Positions 1 through 12,079 of a DNA stretch of 64,000 nucleotides are shown piece after piece. The stretch is from Mermis nigrescens (taxonomy: Eukaryota > Nematoda > Enoplea > Mermithida > Mermithidae), in contig JAVLUZ010000145.1 of NCBI GenBank assembly GCA_036768485.1, positions 21,330,706 through 21,394,705 on the forward strand, written 5' to 3'. The position numbers and the translations under genes are program-made. The notes under the pieces are model-generated. The model worked only from the letters and a program-made list of their open reading frames with translations, did no database searches and was not told the DNA's origin. Each line of letters starts with the position of its first letter. The first letter of the stretch is position 1.

Positions 1-697
1 TCGCAAAATATGTAAAAAATCAGACTTTCTCTAAACAATGCAAAAAATCGAAGTATATTCTGCGGCCTTTGAAAAATGTAAAAGTTTAGTAAACAATTGC
101 TGTAGACATGTGTAAAAGAGTATCTACATAAGGTCTGTTGCACGTCAGCTTCCGTGTTTCCTACTGCTTTGAACCAACAATATCATCGATTGTCTTGAAT
201 GCATCGATATGTACTATTTCATTCAATTCGCTTAGCTACTGCATTGCTAATTCGCTGCTTTTTTCAATCAATTTTTTGGTAATTTGAATATTGCTTGCAC
301 TTTGACACTTAGAATGGCTGTATCTGCTAAGTGACATGCTTAGTAATAATGAAATACGAACAACTTAATTATGATTTGTTAACAGCATTTCACTTTCAGT
401 CACATTATTAAGCAACTCAAAGTTGAATGAGGTCTGCAAAAAGTTGCATTACGTAATATGCTTTTAAGATATTATGTCAATCAGAAAAAATTATTTTAAA
501 ATAATACGTTTTTTCAGAGACCGCAGAATATACTTCGATTTTTTGCATTGTTTAGAGAAAGTCTGATTTTTTACATATTTTGCGATTCTTGGCATATAAC
601 ATAGGGAGATTTTTCCTAGTCCCCTCCTTTTACATCCTCGATAATTCACAATCCCAAGTATATTCCCTTTTTTGTTCCATCGGAGCATTTTTCTTTG
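1..697 (-). mobile_element. Foldback family FB, copy 1 (cut by window edge)
   Basis: Nearly identical to the reverse complement of the copy at 8401-9222, including the terminal arm (about 520-697) that ends CATTTTTCTTTG. Window position 1 already lies inside the opposite arm, so the full element begins outside. It lacks the last bases of the family end (CTAGT). No coding capacity. Confidence 0.85.
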
Positions 698-825
698 TAT
701 GTGAATATAATTACCTAAGCTTGCGGTTTCTATATAGCTTGTAGAGGCCAAGCGAACTATTACAGATTTCAATTTGCGCACCATGCCTACGCATTAACTT
801 TTTTCACGTCGCGCTTATGTAAAAC

Positions 826-990
826 CAGGCACGTAGCTGGCCGTCATATTTTGGGGTGGACCAAAACCAATTTTTGGGGGACCAAGCCCAAAAAAGCCAA
901 AAATAGCACAAAATAACGTGTAAAAAGTCCGATTTTTCTGAATTTGGGGGGTCTCCGGACCCCCTCCGTACCCCCAGAGATACGTGCCTG
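826..990 (+). mobile_element. hAT-type MITE, family Q, copy 1
   Basis: 165-bp element with ends CAGGCACGTAGCTGG and (reverse complement) CAGGCACGTATCTCTGGGG. Flanking 8-mers TGTAAAAC and TCTAAAAA match at 6 of 8. Two relatives occur at 42739-42902 and 60265-60424. Confidence 0.75.
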
Positions 991-1221
991 TCTAAAAACA
1001 CAAATTTATCTGTTAGTAAATTTGGGTAGAGACGCCATTCTGATGTAAAAATGCAGCTTTAAGTGGATTTTTAATGATAAAAATATCAATTACCGAAATT
1101 GGGATCTGTGACAGTTTTCAAGCCATTCTGGAGAGTAAGCATAAGAGTGTTTTGAATCATGACAATATTCTCGCGCCAGTGAAATTCTTTTGAGCCTGAT
1201 GACGTCGACAATTAGTAGTAT
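991..1221. other. Unassigned spacer
   Basis: No gene or element end recognised between the family Q MITE and the foldback that follows. Confidence 0.5.
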
Positions 1222-3393
1222 TAATGCTAGGATTGCGTAAATACAATGCTAATCCACAGTAAATGGTTTGTTTTTGATAGCGTGCTGAAATTTTTTGACT
1301 TTTAATAATTTTTGTCCTTGGGATTGTCTGATTTTTTGATTGTTAATATTTAGTGCATTATTTTATTATTTATTTTCTTATTAAATATTTTTTGTTTAAT
1401 TTGATTTTTTTATTCTGAAAAATTTATAAAAATTTTTGTTTTTTCAATTAAATTTTCATTAGAACTAAAGATTTTTTATTTTTATCCATCTTCGTTTTAT
1501 TATTTATTCTGATTGATTGTCGGATCAAGAATCTTGAATTTATTTTTCAAAAAGGATATGTTTCCCAAAATTTAGGCTTTTCAAAAAGAATCAGAAGCAC
1601 TTTTTAGACTATTCTCAAAGTTTAGAGGTGGCACAGAGTGTCCATCATACGTGGGCAGCAAGAAAATTCTGGGGGTTGCAAGATTTTTCAAAGGTCAAAA
1701 AAATGGCCTTAAAAATGGTGGTATGACGGAAAAACACCTTTCTTAAACGTTTATCATCAAGCACTATCCATTGGCATCACAAAATTGCGAGAAAAAAATT
1801 TCAAAAATTGATTTCTGGGGGGTATTTTGGTTTCGTTTCTGGGGGTATTTTGGTTTCTCGGGGGGGGGCTGCATGAACCCAAACACCTCCCCACGCCCAG
1901 GTGTGGTGTCCATGTCAGCCGTGTTGAACCCAGATTGGTCAGGAGCATAGATGCACGGCATGACTGGTCTTAGAAGGTCAGCGAAATAATTATCCATCAA
2001 GCGTCTTTTTTTGAGAAAAAATTAACCTCAATACCTGGCATAAATGCTAAAAGAACGAGAAAACTACTTTATCTCTTAGTTTCTGGTCAATTTTAATTTC
2101 AATTTTCACAATTCTTGACGTACACGTCTGTGCTGAATCGACTTAATGCGAATTTTATCGAAGTTTTCTTAATGACTTTTGAACAAGTCAACAATAAACT
2201 AAAAAATAATGCTATCTGAAAGTTAATGACCTGCGGCACCCTCAATTTTTGATCAAACAAACGCCTATTTCAAATCTTTGCAGTCTATTAGTGGTACTTT
2301 TTGGCCGCAACGAGCATGAAATATTTTATTCATGCTTCATAAAATTATTATGAAAAGAAAATTAGCCAAATTTCACGAAATAGTAGCTGGTTAAATAAAA
2401 AAATCTTTCCTCTGTTTAATTAGTATACAGTTTCATTAGTTTGCCTATTGAAAGTATCACACGCATAAACAAAGAAGGAATAAAATGATTATGTGAATGC
2501 ATTATAAAAAATTTTACAAACAAACACAGCACATGGGACGAGGTTGAGGCGAGGTAGTTGGGGGTCTTAGTGGCCAGAGATGCACACGGGTCTTGAGGTC
2601 TTAGTCCCTCAGGATGGAAAAATGGGAAATGTTCTGACAAAAACGAGGAAAAACAAATTAAAATAAATTTTTTTAAAAATTGTTTGCAATTGACCAGAAA
2701 CTGTATATTAACGTGGTTTTAAGTATGTTTAAGCATTTATATTAGTCTTTGACGTAATTTTATCCCCAAAGAGCTCAATATTTGACGCCTCATACCGGCT
2801 GACTTCCCAGAGTGATACTGTGCATCTATTGTATTGACCAGACATGCATGCGAGACGCGAGTGGAGGGCTTGGGCAAGTCTAGACATACAATGGCAAAAT
2901 GGTAAATTTTTTAAGAAAAATTGGACAAAATAAGGGTCAAAAACCGATGAAAACGAAAAAAGTTATGCGATTTTATTTGATCACAAACTGTGCAATAACG
3001 TAGTTTTCACCATATTTTAGCATTTATACCAGATTTTTGATCATTTTGTCTCATAAAAGCCCTGGCTGACCCCCAAGACCGGCTAAGTGCATCTACTGAT
3101 CTTCACTTATCAGTATTCAACAGGGCTGACATGACATGACACTCTGTTTCATCTCTGAAGCTTCAGAATAGTAAAAAAAGAGCCTCTAGCTCATTTTGAG
3201 AAGTCTAAATTTCAATAAACATTGCCTTTTTCTGACAACAAATTTAAGAGTCGTGATCAGACAATCACTTAAAGTATTTGGGTGTAGAACTTCCAAGGAC
3301 AAAAATGGATAAAAGTAAAAAAATTTCAGCAAGTTATCGAAAAGAAAAGAGTCCCTGTGGATTAGCATAGTAGTATTTACGCAATCCTAGCAT
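1222..3393. mobile_element. Long-armed foldback element with a MITE in its left arm
   Basis: The left arm starting near 1222 (AATGCTAGGATTGCGTAAAT) matches the reverse complement of the right arm ending 3393. Homology continues for roughly 400 bases inward, to GAGTGTCC and TGTCAGCC on the left and their complements near 3125-3145 on the right. The central part holds AT-rich DNA and decayed elements with CATAGATGCA/GACATGCATG-type ends (about 1945, 2560-2600, 2840 and 3080-3130). No coding capacity. Confidence 0.7.
1646..1905 (+). mobile_element. hAT MITE, family A, copy 1
   Basis: Ends CATACGTGGGC and (reverse complement) CACACCTGGGC. Perfect 8-bp target duplication GTGTCCAT at 1638-1645 and 1906-1913. 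It sits in the left arm of the foldback 1222-3393; the right arm has no insert there. The family interior has a pyrimidine/G-rich edge (ATTCTGGGGG) and an AAAATGGYYTTAAAAATGGT core. The 8-bp duplication places it in the hAT superfamily. Confidence 0.92.
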
Positions 3394-3401
3394 TTATACC
3401 A

Positions 3402-3570
3402 CTAGTCTGTTTCACATAACTTCGTGCATTAGTTCTAAGAATTTTCGTCGACAGTAGGCCGAGGGTTACAATATTTATACATCAGATCAATGCTATAATC
3501 GCAATCTGTCAGCTTATTGCCGTAGATAGTTTTAAAATTTATGACCGAAGTTGTGTGAAACAGACTATAG
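3402..3570 (-). mobile_element. Tc1/mariner-like MITE, family T, copy 1
   Basis: 169-bp element with ends CTAGTCTGTTTCACATAACTT and (reverse complement) CTATAGTCTGTTTCACACAA. Its reverse complement aligns along its full length, at high identity, with 8230-8400. The TA at the termini and short size suggest a non-autonomous Tc1/mariner relative. Confidence 0.8.
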
Positions 3571-4360
3571 TTTTTGGCGTCATTAGGCTCAGAAAAGTTT
3601 ACTGGAGTGAGCAAAGTCATGATCAAAAACCCTGTGCTTACCCTCCATAATGGCTCGGAAACTCACTGATCCTTAAACTTTAAAAATTTCGGTGATTGAC
3701 ATTTTTTACCAAAAATTTCAATTCTGGTCTTCTGGCCCCTCCAATGGAAGTGTAATCCCGAGCAAGCATGGTATCTAGAACGTACAAAAATTAAAAAATT
3801 CAGTCCAAGCTGCGTTTTTAGATCAGCAGGGCACGGTTTCAGAATGAAGGGGTTAAGCTAACCCCGGGGTTATTTTCAATAAATTTTGTCGAGATGAGGA
3901 TTAAATAATTTATCCCCGGTTTCCGAATGAAGAGGTTACCTTAACCCTCAAGGGTTAATTTTAACCCTCAGGTTTATCTAAACCCAAGGGTTAATTTAAC
4001 CCTTGGGGGCTAAAGGCGCTGTATATAATATACATTTGATATCAGTACTTATCTCAGGTTTCCGAATAAAAAGGTTAAATTGTTGATGGTCGCTCACGGT
4101 TTAGTGTGTATAAGAATTGTAAATAGTTTTAAATTTTGTGCTATTGTGAGATAAAGTGAATTCAATTTGTAACATATCTGATATAAAATGAAATGCAGAT
4201 TCCAGAATTTTCGATGTTTTTTATAACACTCTGCCAATATCAGGAAATCGTCGATCGTCCAGTTCAAATTTTTTATTATATTAATTCTGAGCCTGACTAT
4301 CTATCATTTCATCATACTAGTTCTATTTCGATATTGATGATTCCATTCTTAGAATATACA

Positions 4361-5390
4361 CAGGGATGGATTTAGGTGGGAGCTAGGGGCGACGTGGTTA
4401 ACCCCCGATTGGTTAAAAAGAGTTGGGGATGTATTTTGCAACAATTTTTGGTCATCGATATCCTATAGTCTGTTTCATTCAACTTCGAGGTTTTCTTCTA
4501 TGATTAAAGCATAATACAGATTCTGAAAGCCCATTTAATTCTCTACGTGATGGTATGAATTACTTTCAGAATATCTTTGAATTTAATGAGATAATTAAAT
4601 GCATCTAAAAATACACTGGATTTTCTGTAGTTTTTCAGTCGTACACAAATGAATACTCATCGAATCGAAAAGAACAATATTCTATAGTGTAGCTTGTAAA
4701 ACCTGCTTTCTGGATATATAATTTATTTCAAAATTGCTTCAAAATTGATTTAATTTGAATAATTTATAAGTTGCTGGCGCCAAAACGGCGGCGCCGAAAC
4801 GTCGTAGACCCTACGTCCATATATGACTCGACATATTGTAGAATATCATATCATATTTATTGTATTGGTTAGAACACTTTTGTAGTCGCATCAAAGTTTT
4901 ACAAAAACCTGAAAGTTGAAGGAAACAGACTATAATTCCTCAAATTTAAGACCTATTTATTACACTAATTCGCTTTCTGGATCTGGCAGCCATATTTTTG
5001 TAATTTTCTTCAATTTTTCAGCATAAGTTCTAACAAAATTTGCGTTACGCACTAAATGCTTTAATGCACAAGAACAGGAAGTAACGAATTATTCGAGTCT
5101 CAAAACGTCTTTCTGTCGAAATTCCACAAATATTCCGGGCTTTCGCGCCGAGTTTTAGCTAAAGTTAAAGAAATTGAAGCACTTGTTTGCACAAAATTGT
5201 TTGAAATTGTGAAATTTTTGCAAGTTCTACATCAGATATCATTTTGACCGAAAATAGGCAGTATAAAACGGCAAAAAAACGTTATTCTGCACGTTCGTAG
5301 CGGGTTTTTAACTTAGTTTTGACTGTTTTGGAAAAAGTTGGGGTACCGACCGCCCCCTCCTTACAAAAATCCTAGATCCGCGACTGACTG
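4361..5390 (+). mobile_element. hAT MITE, family H, copy nested in 3830-5809
   Basis: Left end CAGGGATGGATTTAGGTGGG and right end CCTAGATCCGCGACTG, the family H signature. The duplication is weak (AATATACA/AATATTAT, 6 of 8) and assumes a small extension of the right end. It contains the family T MITE at 4463-4934 and a degenerate CGGGCTTTCGCGCCG palindrome at 5136. Confidence 0.6.
4463..4934. mobile_element. Tc1/mariner-like MITE, family T, longer variant
   Basis: Ends CTATAGTCTGTTTCATTCAA and (reverse complement) TATAGTCTGTTTCCTTCAA. The interior is longer than in the 170-bp copies and includes a short GGCGCC-containing segment near 4778-4796. Confidence 0.7.
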
Positions 5391-5899
5391 AATATTATGT
5401 ACTACACAAGTAGGTCAAACTCATTATATCCGTTACATTTTGACAACCGTTGTTGTCGATTGCATGTACTAGTACATTCCAATAATGATAGATGCGAAGT
5501 GTGCTTGCTCATGCTCGGATTTATTCAGATTTTTTGAAATATCGATTAGTTGTGTGCAATGTTAACTATCAACCGGCTATGCCCTATACAAATGCAATGC
5601 ATAGGTACACGAATATGTGCACATTGAATTCATGAAGTATTTAACCCCTTAGAGTTAATTTAACCCTTGAGGCTTAGTTGACCCTGGGGTTAAATTTCAT
5701 TTGGAAACCGGAAATAAAGTTATCTTCGTGGTTAACTTAACCCTGGAGTTAAATAACCCCGGGGTTAGGTAGCCCCTTCCTTCAGAAACCGGGCCCTGGT
5801 GTTTGTTTGCTAGTACCTGATTTTTCACATATTTTGCTACTTGCAAACTTCTTATTGTCATTCTAAGTTAACACCTTAAAAATCACTCGTATATTAACA

Positions 5900-7380
5900 A
5901 ATGAGAAATCGGACTTGGGTGTGGGCAAAATCCGGAAACAGAGACGGAAACGATGGGTAAAACCCGGAAACGGACATGTAAATTATTGTGCACACGGTTC
6001 CGTCGGGGGTATCTCCGCCCTGAGGATACAAAATCCGAAGTGCCGGAACCGGTTTCCCCAAGTATATCCCATTATTCATATGTGAAGCTGACCCCGGTCC
6101 AGTCGGGGGTTTCTCCCCCTGGGGGTGGTCCAAAGTGCCGGAACCGGGGTTTCTCAAGTAGGGCCCATCAAATTAAACAACTCTAACCCCGTTTCCGACA
6201 AATTTCTATCACTGATGGGGGTTTAGGGACTCGGAAACGGGGTACCACATGATTCATATGTGAAGCTGACCCTAATTTCGTCGGGGATTTCTCCGCCCTG
6301 GAGGTGGTCCAAATTGCCGGAGCCGGGGTTCTAGGGCTTATCATGGTGAACACCCCAACCCCGTTTCCGGCAAAATTTCGCCCACTGAAGAGGGGTTTAG
6401 GGGCTCGGAAACGGGGTACCCCATTATTCATATGTGAAGCTGGCCCGGTTCGGGGGTTTCTCCGCCCGGGGTACATAGTCCAAAGTGCCGAAACCGGGTT
6501 CCCCAAGTAGGACCATCAGGTTGAGCACCCCCTAACCCCGTTACTAACAAAATTTCTATTACTGAAGGAGGGTTAAGGGGCTCGGAAACGGGGTATCCCA
6601 TTATTTATATGTGAAGCTGACCCCGGTTCTGTCGGGGGTTTCTCCACCCGGGGGTACATAGTCCAAGTGCCGGAACCGGGTTACAAAAGTAGGGCATCAG
6701 GGTGAGCACCCTAACCCCGTTAACAAGAAAATTTCTATAACTGATAGTAGGAACGGGGTACCCCATTATTCATATGTGAAGCTGACTCAGGTTTCGTCGG
6801 GGGTTTCTCCGCCCTGAGAGGAGTCCAAAGTGCCGGAACCGGGGTTTCCCAAATAGGGCCCATGAGGATGAACACCCCAACCCTGTTTCCGGCAAATACT
6901 AATACTTTATTCGGAATAAACGCAAAGATAAAAAGTCGAATAATGGAGTACCCCTTTTCCGAGCCCCTAAACCTTCCTTCAGTGGAAGAATTTTGTCAGA
7001 AACGGGGTTTGGGGTTTTCATTCTGATGGGCCCTACCTGAGGAATCCCGGTTCCGGCACTTTGGACTACCCCAGGTCGGAAACCCCAACCCGACGGAAGT
7101 GGGGTCAGCTTCACATATGAATAATTGGGTACCTCGTATCCGAACCCTTAAATCCCCCTTCAGTAAGAGAAATTTTGCCAGAAACGGGGTCGGAGGTGTT
7201 CACCCTGATAGGCCCTACTTGAGGAACCCCTTTCCGGCACTTTGGACTCCCCCAGGGGGAGAAACCCTCGACGGAACCGTGTGCACAACAATATACGTTT
7301 CCCCATCGTTTCCGTTTCCGTTACCGGCTTTTATCCGATATTTCCGTTTCCGTTTCAGGATTTTACTTTTCCCCATCAGA
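5900..7380. repeat. TIR-bounded element carrying a GC-rich tandem array of about 175 bp units
   Basis: An 18-bp perfect inverted repeat (GTGCACACGGTTCCGTCG at 5988-6005, complement at 7269-7286) lies inside looser outer arms made of GGAAAC/GTTTCC runs. Between them at least five direct units recur, with TCATATGTGAAGCTGA at about 6078, 6256, 6429, 6607 and 6771 (spacing 164-178). One inverted unit lies near 7107. Units contain GGGGTACCCC, CGGGGGTTTCTCC and CCGGAACCGGGG. It is much more GC-rich than its surroundings. The open frames here are by-products of the repeat. Confidence 0.8.
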
Positions 7381-7428
7381 CTTTCATATTTGCAGTGTTT
7401 TATTCCAATGCAGTCACTTACAAGACGC

Positions 7429-8161
7429 GTCCCAAGTTACCACAGGGTATACAGACAAAATGGGGTAACTTGGGACAAAATGATTTATCACTTGCAAGCA
7501 CCTCTGAAGGCCTCTGGTCGCACCGTACATTGCATTACAATTCTTTTCCGAAATACTTTTTGTTTTATATAGCATTAGTACATAATACAAGCTTCTAATT
7601 TTTCCCGCGATTTTACCCTATCTTCATCATTGCTTGATACCATAAGTCAAAAAGTTCATAGATATTTATTATTAATTCTGCTTATTTTTTATTTGCAGCC
7701 GAAAAGATAAGCAATCCGACCATATATTCAAAATTACTTTTCAAATTGGAGTTAAGCCTTAAAAAGTAGTTGTTTCGGCTTACATCAATGAATTTTCAAG
7801 ATTGCCAAGGTCTTATAATGAAGTCCGAGTGTTATTTCCGATTTTTTTCTGATTTTGTTTTGCGTATTTTTTAGCTAATCTCACCAAGCCTCAATTTTAT
7901 GATTACACATAATTGGCTGGTTACTGGTGCCTTCTGTCAAACACAATAATTTGCACATTAATGAGATACCATTTTTTAACTTTTATCGCACGGTAGATTG
8001 TTCCGATTTTTTCTACTTTTTTGCTCTTTTTCTCTGCCAATCTTTATTTAAACCCGTACCTTAAGTTTCCCAAATGAATACTAACAAGCTTCTAGTCTAC
8101 CAAGAAAGTGCAGATATTCTGAGTGTCCCAAGTTAAACCAAACCCAGGGGTAACTTGGGAC
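7429..8161. mobile_element. TIR element with GTCCCAAGTTAC ends
   Basis: Left end GTCCCAAGTTACCACAGGGT; right end reverse complement GTCCCAAGTTACCCCTGGGT. Each end also carries a second inverted copy of the CCCAAGTTA motif about 30 bases inside. The interior segment 7616-7741 is shared with 12897-13018. No coding capacity. Superfamily not assigned. Confidence 0.65.
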
Positions 8162-8229
8162 ATCCACAAAATTTCAAAAAAATCATACTAGTGAAACCTA
8201 CATATATCCACCAATTTGTGCTTGTATAA

Positions 8230-8400
8230 CTATGGTCTGTTTCACACAACTTCGGTCACAAATTTTAAAACCATCTACGACAATAAACTGACAGATTGCG
8301 ACTTTAGCATTGATCTGATATATAATTATCGTAATCCTCGGCTCACTGTCGATAAAAATTCTTAAAATTTACGCACAAAGTTATGTGAAACAGACTATAG
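8230..8400 (+). mobile_element. Tc1/mariner-like MITE, family T, copy 2
   Basis: 171-bp element with ends CTATGGTCTGTTTCACACAA and (reverse complement) CTATAGTCTGTTTCACATAA. Full-length match to 3402-3570 in the opposite orientation. Its right end abuts the FB foldback at 8401 with no spacer. Confidence 0.85.
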
Positions 8401-9222
8401 ACTAGCAAAGAAAAATGCTCCGATGGAACAAAAAAGGGGAATATACTTGGGATTGTGAATTATTGAGGATGTAAAAGGAGGGGACTAGGAAAAATCTCCC
8501 TATGTTATATGCCAAGAATCGCAAAATATGTAAAAAAATCAGACTTTCTCTAAACAATGCAAAAAATCGAAGTATATTCTGCGGTCTCTGAAAAAACGTA
8601 TTATTTTAAAATAATTTTTTCTGATTGACATAATATCCTAAAAGCATATTACGTAATGCAACTTTTTGCAGACTTCATTCAACTTTGAGTTGCTTAATAA
8701 TGTGACTGAAAGTGAAATGCTGTTAACAAATCATAATTAAGTTGTTCGTATTTCATTATTACTAAGCATGTCACTTAGCAGATACAGCCATTCTAAGTGT
8801 CAAAGTGCAAGCAATATTCAAATTACCAAAAAATTGATTGAAAAAAGCAGCGAATTAGCAATGCAGTAGCTAAGCGAATTGAATGAAATAGTACATATCG
8901 ATGCATTCAAGACAATCGATGATATTGTTGGTTCAAAGCAGTAGGAAACACGGAAGCTGACGTGCAACAGACCTTATGTAGATACTCTTTTACACATGTC
9001 TACAGCAATTGTTTACTAAACTTTCACATTTTTCAAAGGCCGCAGAATATACTTCGATTTTTTGCATTGTTTAGAGAAAGTCTGATTTTTTACATATTTT
9101 GCGATTCTTGGCATATAACATAGGGAGATTTTCCCTAGTCCCCTCCTTTTATATCCTCGATAATTCACAATCCCAAGCATATTCCCCTTTTGTGTTCCAT
9201 CGGAGCATTTTTCTTTGCTAGT
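8401..9222 (+). mobile_element. Foldback family FB, complete copy 2
   Basis: 822-bp element with arms 8401-8584 and 9040-9222 that are near-perfect reverse complements of each other (ACTAGCAAAGAAAAATGCTC at the tip). The spacer is about 455 bp of AT-rich sequence without coding potential. It matches 1-697 in inverted orientation and, more distantly, 33508-34301. Confidence 0.9.
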
Positions 9223-9419
9223 ACCCCACTTTTAATTAGCAAGATTTGGAAATACAATACTAGATTTCATTTACTGTGCGGTTCTTCTAATGATTGAATG
9301 GTTTAAACTTTACAAAGCTACTAGTTGTAGAAGAAACAAACATTCTGATTAGTAATTCTTATGTTACGTAGAACATCCTGTAAAGAAATATGCTTCCAAA
9401 ACTTTCTAGAGCTCAACTT

Positions 9420-10460
9420 AATTTACATTTTAAACTTTACACAAGAGTGTAAAGAATTTTAGTGGGATTAATAATTTCGATCATTGCTCTGATATAACGA
9501 TCAGCATTTATTAAGAAATGAAACCTCTATAATGTTCTAAGAACAAATTAACATTAGGTGTTAATCACTTTACACTACTCTTCATGCGCCCCTAGCAGAC
9601 GTATCACATCTGTTTCCATATATATTTTACGACTTTAGAGAAAAAATAAGTTACTGTGAGGCTCTAGAATGAAGCTTATTATATAGTGTAAACTTTACAC
9701 TAGCAACGAGTGTAAAGAAGATTTTAGTCGGATTTGTAAATTCGATATAACTCGGATATTACGATCAACATTCATGAAAAAATTACGTCTCCATAACGGT
9801 TTAATGACAAAATGACAAAGATGTAAACCACTTTACATCACTGTTGAGTGTAAACAAACGCGCCCAGCTGACGTCCCTTATTTGATTCCATGTAAATTTT
9901 CAGATTTCGGCAAAAAATTCAGGTTTTCGCAAAGCTCTAGAACGAAGATTAATTAGCAGTGTAAACTTTACACAACCGCCTAGTGTAAAGAGGATTTTAT
10001 TCTGATTTGTAAATCTGATATTATTCGGATATTATTATCAACATTTATGAAAAAATTGCGTGTCTACAATGGTCTGAGGACAAATAAACAATGAGTGTAA
10101 ACTACTTTTCATCACTGTTGGATGTAAACAAACGCGCCTACGTGACGTCTCACATTTGATTCTTTGAAAATTTCTAGACTCCAGGAAAAAATTAGGTTTC
10201 TGGAATGCTCAAAAACGAAGATAAATACATATGTAGTGTAAACTTCATGTAAACACCTAGTGTAAAGAAGATTTTGGTCAGATTCGTAATTTTGATATTT
10301 TTCTGATATTACGATTGATATTTATGAAAAAATTAAGTCTCCATAATGTTCTATGGGCAAACTAACAATAGGTGTAAACCACTTTACAACACTGTAGAGT
10401 GTAAACATATGCGCCAGACTGGCATATCAAATTTGGTTCCTGGTCCATTTCTAGACTTGA
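9420..10460 (+). repeat. Tandem repeat, about four units of about 270 bp, inside copy A
   Basis: Each unit carries GTGTAAACTTTACAC (or a variant), AGTGTAAAGAAGATTTTAGTC, GATATTACGATCAACATT, a GTAAACCACTTTACATCACT block and CAAACGCGCC. The first motif recurs near 9425, 9686, 9959 and 10233. Confidence 0.8.
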
Positions 10461-11574
10461 TAATCGTGTCCCTGACTCATAACCGGAGAAGCAGGCAGAA
10501 AAAACAAGACAGAAACGCATTTTAAACACCAAATTTTCGACTTTACACTCGCTAAATATTAATGTATAGACAATTTGCTTTGACATGCACCCGATATAAA
10601 GCACTTTATTTTTATTCTATTGGACTTATCCCGACTTCTGGACGGAGAAAGTGGCGAACAAAAAACGCAACAAAAACGTATTTTCCATCATTTAGAACAC
10701 TGTAAACTTTAAAATTCCGTACCGAACTCTCCATTGAGTTTAAAGAAATTCGGTTTGGTACAATTTGTAGCTTTTAAATCGTAGTACATTCCTGTGTGCC
10801 AAAATTCTGTTGCAAAAATTATTTGGTATGATTTATTAATCAAAATTCGGAAAAAACGTGTTTTTTCGCTCATTTTTTACCTCTGATTTCGAACTTTACA
10901 CCCACATAAATAACTCAATATTGCGTTTTATTAAATGCAGTTTGCTGCGATGTGTAGCCCCTGAGAGGCACTTTATTACTGCTGTATTCAATTTACCCTG
11001 ACTCATAAGCGGAAAAATTTGGCAGAGAAATCTTAGTTAAAATCCGTTTTTTACACTATCACACTAGAGTGTAAACTTTAAACCCCAGGATCTAACTCAC
11101 CATAGAGCGTAGAAGACTTTGCTTATATGCAGAATGTAGCCCTTGATCCGCTCTACATTTCTGTCAGAAAACATTTCAAAAAACTCATAACCGGAGTTAG
11201 TATCAGACATAAGCAGGTTGAAAACTCGACCAAAAACTGCTTTTTCACCCCCAGATTTTCGCACTCTTTACACTGCCATTCGATAACTAATGCGTTTCAA
11301 AAAACAAAAAAAGTGCCATCTGTAGAATTCATCCCTCTATTATCCTATCCTGTTTGATTCTTTGAGTCATCAATACTCAGTTGTCCACATGCCGCATTAT
11401 AAATGTCCCAAAAATTGTCCATGTTATAACGTTACACAAAAACTTTACACCTTCTTTACACAGTCAGTTTTGAGTTTCAATTAGAAAAACAGGCAGCGAA
11501 TTTTTTATTATCTTTCTTTTAAAAAAACCGCACCTTCCAGAAGTGTCCCGTTATAGCTGTAGGGGGGTGCACAG

Positions 11575-11823
11575 CATGCGTGGGCAGCAAGAAAATTCTG
11601 GGGTGGGGTGCAAGATTTTTTGAAGGTCAAAAAATGGCCTTAAAAATGGTGGTATGGCGATAAAAACATCATTTTTCGACGTTTCTCATCAAGCACTATC
11701 CATTGGCATCTAAAAATTGCGAAAAAACGAAAAAAAATTTCAAAAATTGAATTCTGCGGGGGGGTGGGGGGGTATTTTGGTTTCTGGGGGTGCATACCCC
11801 CAAACTTCCCACGCCCAGGTGTG
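11575..11823 (+). mobile_element. hAT MITE, family A, copy 2
   Basis: Ends CATGCGTGGGC and (reverse complement) CACACCTGGGC. Perfect 8-bp duplication GTGCACAG at 11567-11574 and 11824-11831. It splits the GTGTAAA repeat exactly where copy B (38630-38660) is continuous. Confidence 0.93.
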
Positions 11824-12079
11824 GTGCACAGGTGTTAGGGGTACCCAAGTATATTATAGTTACGCGCTAACGCGCTACCAATGATGTATCCCAACATATG
11901 CTAAAAAAATAATTGGCTTGCTGTATCAAATTGGGGAGAAAATGTCAAAGGTACAAAGTAGCGGATGAAAGAGCTCGTTTTGTCCAAAGTGCCCCAGATG
12001 ACGGTAGTTTCAGGGTCGGATTTGTAACAGCATAATAATGTTTATCTGTTTATCAAAAGATATCTCGCTTTCAATCCCA

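Larger units (their letters stand above)
3830..5809. mobile_element. TIR element rich in GGTTAA/TTAACC, with nested MITEs
   Basis: Ends CAGGGCACGGTTTCAGAATG and (reverse complement) CAGGGCCCGGTTTCTGAAGG, each followed by stretches of AACCCC/GGGGTT variants. The centre is taken up by a separate element at 4361-5390. Flanking 8-mers do not match, so the exact ends are uncertain. Confidence 0.6.
9223..11885 (+). repeat. GTGTAAA/TTTACAC-rich dispersed repeat, copy A
   Basis: Starts with CCCACTTTTAATTAGCA directly after the FB arm, as does the copy near 34302. It then carries many 7-mers GTGTAAA and TTTACAC, often paired as the near-palindrome GTGTAAACTTTACAC (9686, 9959). It ends with CCCAAGTATATTA and a hairpin-forming TACGCGCTAACGCGCTACC (11859-11879). 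A family A MITE interrupts it at 11575-11823. The 3' hairpin and lack of TIRs resemble Helitron-like elements, but the class is unproved. Confidence 0.7.

Noticed and set aside
5988..7286. CRISPR-like array
   Set aside because: Units are long, contiguous, variably spaced and partly inverted, without unique spacers, in a eukaryotic sequence.
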